From positions 1,522,501 through 1,586,500 of the forward strand of contig WPIO01000078.1 in NCBI GenBank assembly GCA_009760855.2: a stretch of DNA of 64,000 nt. The letters run 5' to 3'. Origin of the DNA: Cristatella mucedo. Taxonomy: Eukaryota; Bryozoa; Phylactolaemata; Cristatellidae. The notes beneath the pieces are model-generated. The model was not told the origin of the DNA. It saw only the letters and a list, made by a program, of their open reading frames with translations, and ran no database searches. Shown here piece after piece: positions 11,985 through 38,039 of the stretch; the stretch's first letter is position 1; each line of letters begins with the position of its first letter. The position numbers and the translations under genes are program-made.

Positions 11985-12180
11985 CAGCTCCTCCTCCTAG
12001 TCGCCCATCTCCTTGTCTTCCTGCTCGTCCTCATCCTTCTCCTTCTTCCTCATCTTCCTCTCATCGTCATCCTCTTCCTCATCTCCCTCATCCTCTGTCT
12101 CCTCGTCCTCATCGTCGTCCTCTGCTGCCTAATGTTGATCCGCCTCCCTCTCCCTCCTGCTGCCTGAAGCAGCTGCTGCT
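11985..12180. repeat. Pyrimidine-rich low-complexity tract (CTC/CTT-rich on +)
   Basis: This is an almost uninterrupted C/T stretch. On the minus strand one frame reads as an acidic run (AAEDDDEDEETEDEGDEE and on to DKEMGD followed by a stop) preceded by a possible AG acceptor, so a C-terminal acidic exon is conceivable. No other exon of such a gene was found, and the plain reading is low-complexity DNA. Confidence 0.55.
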
Positions 12181-12324
12181 GTCTGTTGTTGCTACCTCCT
12201 CCTGCAGCTGCTTCTTCTTTCTGCTGTCCATGGCCACGGCTGTTGCTCTCATAAACCTGCCGGGGAGCTTGGTTGCACGTGTTGTGCTTACTGCTTGCAG
12301 CTAACAAGCTAAATTGAAATCTTT

Positions 12325-12735
12325 TGGTTATCGAACCTTCTGCTTGTATGCACCAAACGTCTGGAACTCGTTTCTGGTTACTGTCACTATCTACATAGAC
12401 CGTGCGTTCTTTTAAGTCTCAGCTCAAGACGCACCTGTTCCAGTCAGCTTTTCTTCCCCCCGGTGAACTAATCTTTTTTTGTTCTGATGTGCTCTGCGTG
12501 TATACCTGTGCATGATTCAATGCATACCCATAGGTCTTGCTAGCGGGTGACCATAAATAGCTTCGTGTTTGCGATATCATGCTTGCCTGAGCATTGCATG
12601 CTTGAATGGCACCGACCCTTGTGTACTCATTCTCTTGCAGCGTGTTGTAAGCGCCTGGATTGAGATAGGGTTCTCTCTAGACCCTTTGCAAATGACTTAT
12701 AATTAATATTAATATTATTATTATTATGAACCATT
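12325..12735 (+). mobile_element. LINE family C, 3' end copy
   Basis: It carries a degenerate end of a LINE ORF (VWNSFLVT, then a FKSQLKTHLFQSAF block) and a 3' UTR resembling 29660-29850 (CTGTGCATGATT, CATGCTTG, a GTTGTAAGCGCCTGGAT terminal region). It ends in an ATT-rich tail at 12700-12726. The terminal GCGCC..GATAGGGTTCTCTC..GACCC arrangement resembles the B-type hairpin. Confidence 0.65.
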
Positions 12736-12739
12736 GATT

Positions 12740-14000
12740 GTATTACAGTGGTACAGTCAAATCTGTTGCAAGTAGTTGGCAGGCTTATTTGCAGCAGCAC
12801 TACTGTCGGATCCTGCTGTGTTAGTTGTTGGTGCAACCCCAAATTGACTACAGATTGACTAGTTTTTTCAATTGTCTAGCAATGGGCTCCTTCCGGATAG
12901 TGCCTGTGCCTCAGCCCATTACATGCTTGGCCGGTAAGAACCATTAACAGGCTTCCTATGGCACCGACCGTCCTGTCCCTTGCCTTATCTTTACCTAAGA
13001 GCTCCCAGGTCCCCCCAATCGCTCTGGAGTCTGCTGCCGAGACCGAATCCTCCACTTACTCATCCCTTATATTCGTGTAGGCACCATCGATCTGACGAAT
13101 CATGTGCTTCTGGGCCTTTGCCCAGCTTTGAGGTATTTGCTCTTGACTGTCCAGGTTTGGGTTCAGATCCTGCTGCAAGCTAGTTTGTATTGCCTGCTGC
13201 AATCATGTTGAAAACTGCAATGGCTGCTATGCTTTTATTCAACTAAATCTATTGAATCAGCTACTCTTTACTTTTATGTGTTCCTTTAGTTGGTGGCAAT
13301 GCTGAGTCGAACCGCAGCTTGCTAGTACCCTATCTGCATGTATTGCCAGGGCCTAGGTTAAACCCGGGCCGAGTTAAAGCTGACCAGAGAGAGTAAAACT
13401 TTGTGTATGTCAAAAATGCTGCCTTTTAACGTTGAAAAAGGTATGCACTGGGGTCAATTGTGAGTCTATTTTGCTAAAAGAATGTTGTCATGCAAGCCCA
13501 TGTCAGTATACCAAGACTGGCATTCAGGTGCCAAATTTTGATATTTTACAGATATGGGTAGCTCCTATTGGTGCCACTGGCACTAGAACGACACTTCTTC
13601 CTGTAGATCTAAATAAAAATTCTAAGCTTAGTAGGCGGTGATTTGATGGCACTGTGGTGAGATAGAAGAGCTGCTCGTGGCTTTCTTGTTTTGCAGATAC
13701 ACTTTATCAGAAAAGTATTGGCGACCTCTTGTTTATGACTATACAACAAAAGTGTATACAACAGTGTATACAACAAAAAATAACGAGAGAAACCATCTTC
13801 GACCCTTAAAGTTCATTTTAAAATGGTGGATTTCCCCATTTTACAGTACCTTAGAAAAACGACTACATAGTCTGCTTTTGGGTGTGCGTAGACGTGCCTA
13901 GTTGTATGAAAACAATAGTGCACCAGCTGTGCTCATTTCCTAGCTTTGTGCCATCACCAACTGATATGCCTAAGACTATCTTGTTGACTGTCGTTACGAT
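12740..14000. other. Intergenic stretch, nothing recognised
   Basis: It has only short ORFs and no conserved motif, splice-bounded exon or repeat that I could assign. Confidence 0.4.
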
Positions 14001-14007
14001 GGATCAG

Positions 14008-14151
14008 ATGTTTGTTTGTTTATCAAGCATGATATTACTCACCATTCAATTGCATTTCCCTTTGCAGCAAATGTAAAGCGCCTAGAGAGAGATTGAGTTC
14101 TCTGACGGCACTTTATCAAGTGCATTATTATTATTATTATTATTATTATGT
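14008..14151 (+). mobile_element. LINE family B, short 3' terminal fragment (sense)
   Basis: This is the only clear family B copy on the + strand. It runs from the TTTATCAAGCATGATATTAC part of the 3' UTR through GCAAATGTAAAGCGCC, AGAGATTGAGTTCTCT and GGCACTTTATCAAGTG to an (ATT)n tail at 14134-14149. It shows the element's 3' end in its natural reading direction. Confidence 0.85.
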
Positions 14152-14261
14152 GGGCTTTTGGCCAACCGGGACTTGGTAACGTTGCAACGGCTATACAATT
14201 TTGAATAGGTGAGGCTTTGGTTAGGTATAATTTGAAGGAGGTGGCTGTATATATAATTATA

Positions 14262-14400
14262 TAATTTATTTGTATAGCACCTTAAGATAACCTCAATATC
14301 TATTCAGGCGCTTCATATATGCCTCGGGGCTCGAGGCTACCACCTCGGCCAGACCTTGTTCGGGTGAGCACCACTGGGCCAACCAGCTCGGCTACCATTG
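14262..14400 (-). mobile_element. SINE S1 copy
   Basis: It has TTATTTGTATAGCACC, the paired AGATAACCTCAATATCT segment, GGCGCTTCATATATGCC, CTCGGGGCTCGAGGC (box B region) and a head ending CTGGGCCAACCAGC. It lies beside a GT microsatellite. Confidence 0.75.
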
Positions 14401-14439
14401 GTATCATCAATGATGCAAACAAACCCTACCTTGTGTCAC

Positions 14440-14508
14440 TGTGTGTGTGTGTGTGTGCGTGTGTGTGCGCGTGTGTTCGCGCGTGTGTGCGTGTGTGTGT
14501 GTGTGTGC

Positions 14509-14544
<36 letters not shown>

Positions 14545-14570
14545 ATGAGTGTGTGTGTGTGTGTGTGCCA
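14440..14570 (+). repeat. (GT)n microsatellite, interrupted by GC steps
   Basis: It is a TG/CG-interspersed dinucleotide repeat. The ORFs across it (Cys/Val repeats) are artefacts. Confidence 0.9.
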
Positions 14571-14639
14571 GTGTATAGCCCCTACCTTACCTTACATGCC
14601 ACTATACCTGCTAGTACGGACGGAGGAGGGAATCTTTAG

Positions 14640-15770
14640 TTACTATTAGGCCTCTTCAAGGCAATGTTGAGGCATCATTTTACTTCTGCAAGGGAATCCG
14701 TAGGCATCATTTGTCCTCTGCAATGTTCGTGCTCAAAGCCTACAGGCTGCTACTGTGAAGCTAGTTGGTTGTTAGGATTAGGCGTAGACTAGATGAACAA
14801 GGTTGTTTAGCTCTTAATGCACAAAAAGAACCCACCTCTGACAGTCAAGCATGAAGTGGCTTGTTTGGAGTGGGCTGGGGCAAGAGTACACAGGACCCAC
14901 AAAGGCTGAATCAAAATCGAATGAGGTGATTATAGCAAATTTTTCATAATTTCTCGATGGAGAATTATCTATTTTGCACTTGAGCATAATTTCTACAGCA
15001 TCATTCAAGAGCCAAATAGCATTCTGCCGACCTGGCTGTCCAGTGACATGATTTTTGGGCCACCTTTAGGTTGCCATTTCACCCCAAGTACTACTTTGGT
15101 GCTTGAGACCGACCAGTTTTGGCTAGTGTATATTATCCTGCAAAGATCCTACTGCCTGCTGGATTGGAAGTGATAATCTCACGATCCTCAGTCTGTATGC
15201 TGAGCCTACTTGGCCGTCGAGATGACCGATAGATTACTCAGCTTTCGTTCCGTAATCGGCGGCCAGCAGCTTTATGGTGGAATGTCAAGAAAATACTGGT
15301 AAAATTTGTCCGGCAATTGAATATTTGTATGGGGTATCTTTCAAAAGACAAACATGTCAGAAATGAGATCGGAAGTTCTGACGACTTCCACATGAAAGAA
15401 AACCCGGTTATGCAAACCATGTCTTACCCTGATGTCAACCGGAAGCAACATATCTACAAATAAAAAATATTGATCTTTACATTATATTCGTCTTGTATAT
15501 CAACTGCTGAACTTTGTTGACTAAGGTGCATGCTTGTTGAGGTTCGGGCATTTTACTTGTATACAGCTTCATTTTCAGTGTAGCTTGATGCCTTGTACAT
15601 TCCATAACTCTTAATACTTCATGTTTCAGAGAGCAATTTGAAATGTGAGTTCAGCTCTGCTTATACGACATGGGGCTAGATTATTTTGGTCAGATAAGTT
15701 TTGCTATACATATCCATGATTGCAGAAAAGCTCCAGGACGTTTGATGTAACATAGAGCAAAACTTAGCAT
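14640..15770. other. Intergenic stretch, nothing recognised
   Basis: It has short ORFs only and no element boundary or conserved coding block. Confidence 0.35.
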
Positions 15771-15774
15771 TCTG

Positions 15775-16055
15775 AAATAATCTAGCCTCATGTCGAACAA
15801 GGATCTGCCGAGAGGATTTGAGGTTGGTTCGAGGCACTGCTAAGCAATTCGATTCTGAAGAGATGGTGATACGGTGGCTAGCTTGGTAAGGCAATAGTTC
15901 TGATAGATAGGCTGAAGCCAGATCTTACATTGAGTGATGGAATCTTGAAGTCATTACGGTGCTTGATTGGGAGCCAGTGCAGGTCGGCGAGAAGTAGTGT
16001 ACTGTGGCAACTGCGACGCTCGGGCCAGACAAGTGAGGCTTCAAAGTCTTGCCCG
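15775..16055 (-). mobile_element. LINE family B, degenerate antisense fragment
   Basis: It matches the end of the LINE-B ORF on the minus strand: the RTNLKSS block near 15820 and the CCAGTGCAGGTCGGCGAGAAG and GTGGCAACTGCGACGCTC blocks near 15970-16020. It has no 3' UTR or tail. Confidence 0.65.
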
Positions 16056-16059
16056 CAGC

Positions 16060-30755
<14,696 letters not shown>

Positions 30756-32030
30756 TAACGGCCGCCCGCCGCAGCAGTGTGCTCCACTCGCTCTGGCTCA
30801 CGCACGTGCCAGCTCACGCTGGCTCCGATCTGGCCGTCGTTTCGTTGCCTTGTCCGTCAAGCGCAGCCAGTCATGCGCGGCAGCTTCGCGTTAGGTCGTT
30901 TTCCTGCTGCTGCTGGCCTGCTCGATGGCAGATGGCTCTCTTGCCCTGCTCTTCGCCGTAAGCGTGGGAAGGTGAACTCGTGCGCCGGCGGACGGACGTG
31001 TTTTGCGCGAGGGGGCGGCACGCCTTTCGCGCCTGCAGGCTCTAAGTGTGGGCGGCCGCTTCTTTTTTGCGAATGAAGCAGCAGTACTTGCTCCCCTGCG
31101 CTACTTTTCTTACTAGCTCGCGATACCCTTTGCGGTGCGTCACCTCACGACTGGGCCGATGTTGCCTCTGCTGGGGGGCAGCAGCGAGCAGCTCGGCGGC
31201 AACGCTTGCTGCAAGTCGCGCTACTTCGCCGCGAGGTGGCACACAACAACGCCCGGGCAACTGCAAGCGACTTCTGCGTGGGTCAACTCCTTCCCTCTTG
31301 CGAATCGCCGTATTCCTGAGGTGCCGCGTTTTTGTTGCACTGTTAGATAGTAGGTAAAGCTGGCAGGTTCTCATGCATGGCACTGTCATGTTTTGGCCCG
31401 TAGGCGAGCACATTCTGGGAGCTGGAGCTGCATAGCTTGTGCTGCAGCTCCGAGACCGGTTTCTCTAACGATTACTAATCAGCATCACTTGCTGCAGCTG
31501 TCGATTGAAGACCTTGGCTGGCTGGACACTCGCAGCAGCTGAGTGCACCTGCTTTGTAGTCTGTTTTTATTGCTTCTTTGTTTGCTTTTACTGCGATGGT
31601 GGCAGCTGATTTCAGTTTGGGATCAAAGCTAGTGCTGCAGGCCAGGCAGTGCCTCCATGCAGTACTCTGCGAGCGCTGGTTGTGTAGCCGTCCTTTATGC
31701 TCCAATGACTGCCAAGCGATGGCTCTTTCGCCGGTGTCGCTCGGTACCATTTAAATGGTCGATCCGACTCAGTGCCTGAATCAAAGGTTCTGCTATGCAG
31801 CTCTAGGGTCGGGCTAAGTGCCCAACCACATGAATGAGCTGCGTTGTAAAGAAGGAGACATCTTTGAGACTTCCTCCTGCTTTCTCTCTCTGTCTCTCTC
31901 TCTCTCTCTCTCCTTGTTACTTACCTGTACAGTAAGTTTTCCGAAATTGAAATCTCGGAGATTTAAAAAAGGCGACTTGGCCTTCGATCTTCTGGCATAT
32001 TAAAGTATGTAGCTAGGACGCACTTGGTTT
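30756..32030. other. TMEM161 3' UTR and downstream, no other gene recognised
   Basis: GC remains high until about 31400. I found no AATAAA close to the stop; an ATTAAA near 31998 is distant. ORFs are overlapping shadows. A CT repeat lies at 31883-31914. Confidence 0.4.
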
Positions 32031-32034
32031 GTCC

Positions 32035-32195
32035 TGTGTCTTAGCCCAGAGGTAGGGTGATCGCTAATCAGTACCCGAGTCGTGGGTTCGCGTCATCCTG
32101 TGGACGATCCTTAATTGACCACTGCAAGCTGTAGTGATAGTCGTTAAGGCTCTTCTGCTGCTATACACGTGCGTTCAGTCAGATAACCTCTGACC
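32035..32195 (+). mobile_element. SINE S2 copy
   Basis: Box A-like TTAGCCCAGAGGTAGGGTG and box B-like GTGGGTTCGCGTC are followed by GACGATCCTTAATTGACC, TAGTGATAGTCGTTAAGGC and TGCTGCTATACACG, and it ends near CAGATAAC. Confidence 0.75.
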
Positions 32196-32199
32196 TGTT

Positions 32200-33655
32200 T
32201 AGGGCAGTGGGGCCTCCTCCCCAAATATGAGCCATAGACATAATTGATGACCTCAAAGGCACTTTGGCCTTCGATTATTTCAGAAGTTTGTAAAACCTCT
32301 TGGGAACAACAGACTTTGTATGAAGTCCCAGTTATACCTCAATAATTTTCGCGACATTCACTTCGTTTTAAGGATGACCATAAATATTTTTGCTATACAG
32401 TAAAATATATGTATCTGGAATAGATTGTGTGGGTAGTAGACTGCGACCAACCCGTTGTACCTAACATCCGTATGCCGCCCCAGTCCAGAGCGACTATTGG
32501 GTGGTAGAAAAAACTGAAGCTATGATGGACGATTAGCTTCTTTCTTAAGATAATGTTAAGATGGCGATCTTTTCTTAGATTGTGTTTAGAATGTGTGTTA
32601 ATTTATTTAGCTTTCTTAACTGAGAGTTGTTTAGTTTTTATTCCTGAGTCATTCGGTTAGCTTTGTCCTGACTCGAGAACTCACAACTTGTTCTCTATTT
32701 TAATGGTCTATTGGAAACCCTTAGTGAGATGCCACTTGCTCCTGATTTGAGTACTAGTGAGAGCAGCAAAGCAAAATTCAGATATTTTTCGCCAACGGTA
32801 ACACCAGACTTGTGTTCTGTTTTGAGCGTGCTGGGAAACGTTGCCTCTGCTACAACAGGAGATTCCTGACGCCGAGTAGTGCCGAAAGAAATCGGATGCA
32901 AGCAGCTGCACTTGAGGTCATTCGATAATGTTTTTGAGTAAAGCGGTCGATACAGAGTACAAAGGAAATGCAGATGAACCAAACAGCGATTCGGTAACGA
33001 AATGCTATCGACGAACGTGCCACTGCAGGCAGGTCTCTCGGCTCCTTACTCCTGCCTGAGGAGAAGAGTAAACGGCGAGCACCCGTGCGGCAGCAATGCA
33101 CAGCACCGAGTTTGATTGTTCAGCGCTGCGATCCTCGGACAACGGTGAGTTTCCGAGAGACGGTCACACATGCTGCTCAGGCTCCCTCGCCAAGAAGTAC
33201 ACTTTCTTTTATCACGTCTACCACAAGGCACGCTATCGCCGGCGTGTTAGAACCGACTGGAAGCTAATGCAGGAGGAAATCCGACATTTCAAAATCTACG
33301 ACTCACCAGCGGTCAAGTAATCAGTCGCGCAGTTTACCTCGTGAAGCGCGGATAGATGGCTGAAATTGGCTACTGCCACACTTGATCCTCGTCGCAAATT
33401 TGACATCAACTAATGGCCATCTACGGTGTCAGAGCCGCGATTCTCATCGAGGGTGCAAGACCAGCAAAATGTTTGTGCGGGGACAAGGGACCTGCAAGAT
33501 TTTCATCTAGGCGATTCTAGAGCGCAAGTAATGAAAAAGTGCAGCGAAAAATCATTTCATGTATTTGACACAAACTCGGCGATTGGTCATCGAGTGGAAC
33601 GAAGACATCAATAACTTTATAGTCGGTGACGGTCGGGGCGTGGGAGTAGGAGACG
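32200..33655. other. Intergenic stretch, nothing assigned
   Basis: An ORF at 33096-33320 (74 codons with a KKYTFFYHVYHKARYRRR core) is the only frame with protein-like composition, and I do not recognise it. It has no neighbouring exon that I can connect. Confidence 0.35.
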
Positions 33656-33660
33656 GCTCA

Positions 33661-33812
33661 TGTCGCCGAGCTGGTTTGGTCCAGCGGATAAGGTGCTCGC
33701 TCCGACCAAGGTCTGGCTGAGGTCGTGGGCTCGAGCCCCGAGGCATATGTGAAGCGCCTGAATAGAGATTAAGTTCTCTTGGGGCGCTATATAAATGAAT
33801 TTTATTTTATAT
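33661..33812 (+). mobile_element. SINE S1 copy, best-preserved
   Basis: The tRNA-derived head has box A-like TGGTCCAGCGGATAAGGTG and box B-like GTCGTGGGCTCGAGCCCC. It is followed by GTGAAGCGCCTGAATAGAG, ATTAAGTTCTCTTGGGGCGC and TATATAAATGAATT. The GCGCC / GGCGC pair can form a hairpin. The last 55 bp align with the LINE-B 3' terminus. Confidence 0.85.
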
Positions 33813-34248
33813 TTCATGTCATTGCCTCAGTGTATGGGAGCAGATGCCCCCATGCCCAATCACTGGCTCCGCCACCAGTCGTCTCCCAGGCTGTATCCCA
33901 AATGTTAAATAGGCAACAAAAGGCCGGAAGATGTTGAATTCGTAAGCGCCGTATTCATACCAGCTTGCTTCCATACTTGGGGTCATTGCTCCTTCATCCA
34001 TCGTTTGCGAAGGATGTCCTTCAAGTAAATGGTCCATGGTAAATGGCAGTTTACTAGAATCTGCTCAGTGAATCTTTTAAAATGGAATTTACTTATTCCC
34101 TTGACTACCTCCTCATTTCGATCCCCCAACTGACCCTCTACGTGGCAAGTTTCGCTCTTTAGCCGATTAGCTTTTTGTGCGTCTCGTGTGCCAACTCACA
34201 TCAAAGGAACCATTCTTGACCATCCTGCAATTTTAGGCTGTCAACTAT

Positions 34249-34344
34249 AAGGATTCCCAGATTCTGCACCTCGGACCGCCGCACATGCGGATCTTTAAGG
34301 ATTCCCATATTCTGCACCTCGGACCGCCGCGCATGCGGATCTTT
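34249..34344 (+). repeat. 48-bp tandem duplication
   Basis: Two adjacent 48-bp units (34249-34296 and 34297-34344) begin AAGGATTCCCA and end GCGGATCTTT. They differ at only two positions. Each unit contains CGGACCGCCG. No function is apparent. Confidence 0.95.
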
Positions 34345-34914
34345 ATCTCACTGCTGCAATGTGTGTACCCTCCAAAATAAAAAATTGTCAGCGAAACCGT
34401 AAAAACCTTGTTATCTGTGAAGCTGTTCAAAAATAGTATCCTCCTTACCACTTCTGCGTAACCCTCCACCTGATCGACCCTTACTTGGGAATGCTGCAAT
34501 ACTAATCTCTTGCTAACAGTCTGACCTAGTTTGTTTCGCTGACTAAGCACGATGTGCGCCCTAGCCAACATAGCTTATGGTTATGTAGTGGTATGGTTGT
34601 ATATGGTAAACTAGCTAAGAATACTTAGCATTAGCTTGAAAAACACTTACAAAACCAGTATTAACTGTCCACCAACTAGCATATGATGAGTACTCTGTGT
34701 CGTATCAATCCGTCACGGCATCGGGCAACTCTAGATTCTGTGGGAACATATAGTAATCATAGGTTCACAATCCAGAATAATGACGTCGACCATAAAAACA
34801 GATGCACAATCAAAAAAATATTATCGACCAACTTTCTCCTCAAGCTCACCCACGTCAGGTCCCCCACCTAGCGACCCTTACGGCGATCTAGCCGATCGTT
34901 TGTTTATAAAGTAT

Positions 34915-35045
34915 GTATATTTGTTTTAGCGCTCCAAGAGAGCATAGCCTCTATCCAGAGTCCTTACATATGCCGCCGGGTTCGACCCCACGGCCGTGGT
35001 CATTAAAGGCATGCACCTTACCCAGCGGCCGAACCAGGACGGCAT
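34915..35045 (-). mobile_element. SINE S1 copy, diverged
   Basis: It has TTGTTTTAGCGCTCCAAGAG, GCCTCTATCCAGAG, CTTACATATGCC, GGGTTCGACCCCACGGCC (box B on the minus strand) and GCACCTTACCCAGCGG. Confidence 0.7.
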
Positions 35046-35059
35046 GTTCGTCAGAATGA

Positions 35060-35660
35060 ATGAAGAAATCAAAGTCAATGCCTGGGGTGACATTCTCCTC
35101 CTTGGAGTCTGCTGGCAGCTTTTGCCTTGCTCGTCCACTCTTCTTTAATGTCTGCCCTGACGTGTCCCCAACCCGCATCGCCAAGTTGATCTCCCAGCTC
35201 GGTAAGACCCTAAAGCTTATGCTGTCTTATGTCCTCCTACTGAGGTGAGGCCCTGATTGACTGCTGGCCTGCCAAACCAATTGCTACTCAAAAACTGGAG
35301 AGCCTGTCTCGTCGAAATCGGCTCGACCAGCACATCTTTCGTTGCTTCTACACGAAATGTAAGTGTCTTTCCCAAAATGACTTGACATCAAATGAGGCCA
35401 GCGGCTCCTTTCGAGTCAGCCTTGTTTCATATACTTAGCATTTCGAAGAATAGATCTTGCTTAGCTCCGAAGCTTAGCTCCGAACACCTTGGCCGAGCTG
35501 GTCCATGCATTCGAGATATCCTGACAAGACTTCTTTAACATACTGCTATGTGAATGTCTCCCTGGTTAAGGAAATAAAGGCGCTTGCAATTGGTGCAAAA
35601 CTCGGCTGTTAGGCTCGTCTTTCGCTAACATCAAAACTACCCCATTCTACAAACCACTCA
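35060..35660. other. Unassigned stretch with one open frame near a GTAAG donor
   Basis: The + strand frame 35060-35248 contains ARPLFFNVCPDVSPTRIAKL, and a GTAAGA donor-like site lies at 35201. It looks protein-like but I do not recognise it. The rest is unassigned. Coding is uncertain. Confidence 0.2.
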
Positions 35661-35671
35661 CCAATGCGCAT

Positions 35672-36308
35672 TAAGAATAATAATAATAATAATACATTTG
35701 ATATAGCGCCCTCAGAGAACTCAACCTTTTTCTAGGCACTTTACATTTTCTGCAAAGGAAGCACAATCGAATGGTTGGTGGCGGCATGCTCAATGACAAC
35801 AAGCATGACATGGTTAGAGGTGACGTGCACTGGGTCAGCATGCAAGTGTGGTTAGTGGCAGCATGCACAGTGTCAGCACGCATAAGCACATAAAGGACGA
35901 ATCACAGGGACTCACTAAATACTGTCATAAATTGATGCGTTTTAGTTTCTTTTTTAAATTCGTCACGTCAGGAAATGTCGTGAAGCAAGTCGGGAGTGAG
36001 TTCCAGGCTTTGGGACCATACGAACTAAAGGCACGGTCTCCAAAAAGTGAGGTTTGTATGAGGCTTATATAACTAATTAGACTTCGAAAAGCGGGCGGCA
36101 CGATGCTTAGCCTGGTGGGGTAGTGGATCTGATAGGTAGGCTGGAGCCAAAGAATGAAGAGACCTAAAATTGAGTGACAAAACCTTGAAGTCGATGCGTT
36201 GATTGACTGGGAGCCAGTGCAGGTCAGCGAGAAGTGGTAAGATGTGACAACTGCGCCGCTCACGACAGACGAGCCTAGCGGCAGAGTGTTTCGCCAATGA
36301 TAATGCAT
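35672..36308 (-). mobile_element. LINE family B, 5'-truncated antisense copy
   Basis: It has an (AAT)n tail (35676-35694) and a terminus GATATAGCGCCCTCAGAG, followed by the 3' UTR. The end of the ORF is read on the minus strand (36073-36315: ERRSCHILPLLADLHWLPVN, FRSLHSLAPAYLSDPLPHQA). It breaks off near 36308. Confidence 0.83.
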
Positions 36309-36319
36309 TGACCATTCTA

Positions 36320-37930
36320 TCAAGCCAACATATCGACTGACGTGTTTATCATTTACCTTTGTCCTTTATCTTTAGGTCACCATACGCTTACTCTGGCCAA
36401 CCTATCTAAATTATTTTTACACCTGGCTAACCATCACACGGCCAGCTCTTTTGACTTTGGTTAATTACTTGTGCCCCTATGTGACTAGAAATCTCTTGTT
36501 GGAGTCCGTGGCTTCAGTATTAATGCTCTAAAAGCTTTTGACTCAGTTAAGCTGAATCACATCGCTGCATCTTCTAATTTGACAGCATTCAAAAAGAAGC
36601 TAAAAACCTGCCTTTTTCTTGCAGCCTTTTTTCGCTCTGTCCGGTGCATTGTCTTTTCTGGCGGCTGTGCGTTACGACCCGGTGCATGTCGGGACCGTAA
36701 GGGCTGATCTCCGAGTAGTAGTTATAACTACCCAAAATTGTACAGCCAAACCTTCAAAATGAGGCTTAAATTTTGGATACGGGTCCAGCTTTGGTGAACG
36801 GTTATTCCCCTATCCATGCTTTATTTGCTTGCCATACGCATGTTTACACACGTCGTGGCATGCCCGCTTCTTTCCAGGACCAGAAGTGACTTTTGTTCGG
36901 ATACTAGACTATCGTTAGGGATAATTTAATTTATTGCCGCCATATCTGCGGTGGCTAAGGAGTCGATTATCATCGCACTTATCGAATCCTGGGACCGCTG
37001 GTCCGTTCTCCGGTGACATTTTCAAAAAGGCAAACGGTGACGACAGGCCACGCGGCCCTTTTCGGTCCACTGACGGATTACTACATCGACTAGCGCGTCG
37101 TTCCCAGTGAATCATCTTGCAAATATTGATTCACATATATTAGAGAAAAATTAAAGATTATTTGAACTTTTCATTTTGCCGTTTATAGCTGCGATATGTT
37201 TAACTGAAAGCTATGGTAAACCCTAGCGGGTCTGAGCTTATGACGTCCAGCACGTACACTGCAGACGTTGTGCGCTGTTGCAGGCTGTGTTGGTGCTGCC
37301 TAAGCGTCTTCTAAGGTTGAGTAAGGCCTAAAAGTGTATAGTTATCTATGCATTATTATTGAATTATTTGTGCGATACATAGCGCTGGCGTACTTTTCTA
37401 GCTTGCCTCCATCAACTCTGCCCTCACCTCACCCACTGCCCCTGCTTTTCAAATCCCGCCGATGTATCATGAGAATGTCATATCTCCAATAATAGTTATC
37501 CAATCAACTTGAAATTTAGAATTATTTGTGCGTCCACAGCCTCTCACTCGTCTGTCTTTTATATTGGATCTTATTAGATGGACTTAGTTAATGAAAACCT
37601 TGTTGATAGCCTCTCAGCGGCGTTTGTCACCATTCTCTTCCAGCGTCTTGCAAATGCAGGTAGACTAATGGTGACCCGATCAATGCAAAATCTGGACCAC
37701 ACGCTCATTGGTGCGTGCCTTAACATTTTATGATGGCTGAGTAACTCGAAATATTTTTCATCATCATTTTCATGCGTTTACACCTTTTCTTGTCTTCTCG
37801 GAGTGTTTTCCCCTAAGTGGCCTTCGGTATCTTGTACAGTTTATTGCTTTGCCAAAAAAGGATCGATGTGAAATTAGGAATATAAGTTGGGCTCGCCTGG
37901 CTTGTTGTTGTTAGCTACAACTCATTAAAA
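36320..37930. other. AT-rich intergenic stretch
   Basis: A short LINE-like end (LTAFKKKLKTCLFLAAF on the + strand near 36580-36630) suggests a decayed 3' fragment of another CR1/L2-like element. Otherwise nothing is recognised. Confidence 0.35.
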
Positions 37931-37933
37931 CAT

Positions 37934-38035
37934 TAGCAATAATATTACATTTGATATAGTGCCCTCAGAGAACTCAATCTCTTTCTAGACGCTTTGCATT
38001 TGCTGCAAGGGAAGCACGATCGAAAGGTTAGCGGT
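37934..38035 (-). mobile_element. LINE family B, 3' terminal fragment
   Basis: It has AATAATATTACATTTGATA, AGTGCCCTCAGAGAAC, TCAATCTCTTTCTAGACGC and TTTGCATTTGCTGCAAGG, and stops after the first part of the 3' UTR. Confidence 0.75.
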
Positions 38036-38039
38036 TCTA

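Noticed and set aside
11985-12180. Acidic C-terminal exon on the minus strand
   Set aside because: A possible AG acceptor and stop exist, but no partner exon or family match; low-complexity pyrimidine tract is the simpler reading.
33661-33735. Functional tRNA gene
   Set aside because: Box A and B-like motifs are present, but the cloverleaf is not complete and the sequence recurs as part of a dispersed SINE.
35060-35248. Possible exon ending at a GTAAGA donor
   Set aside because: There is no recognised homology and no connectable exon; kept only as an unassigned stretch.
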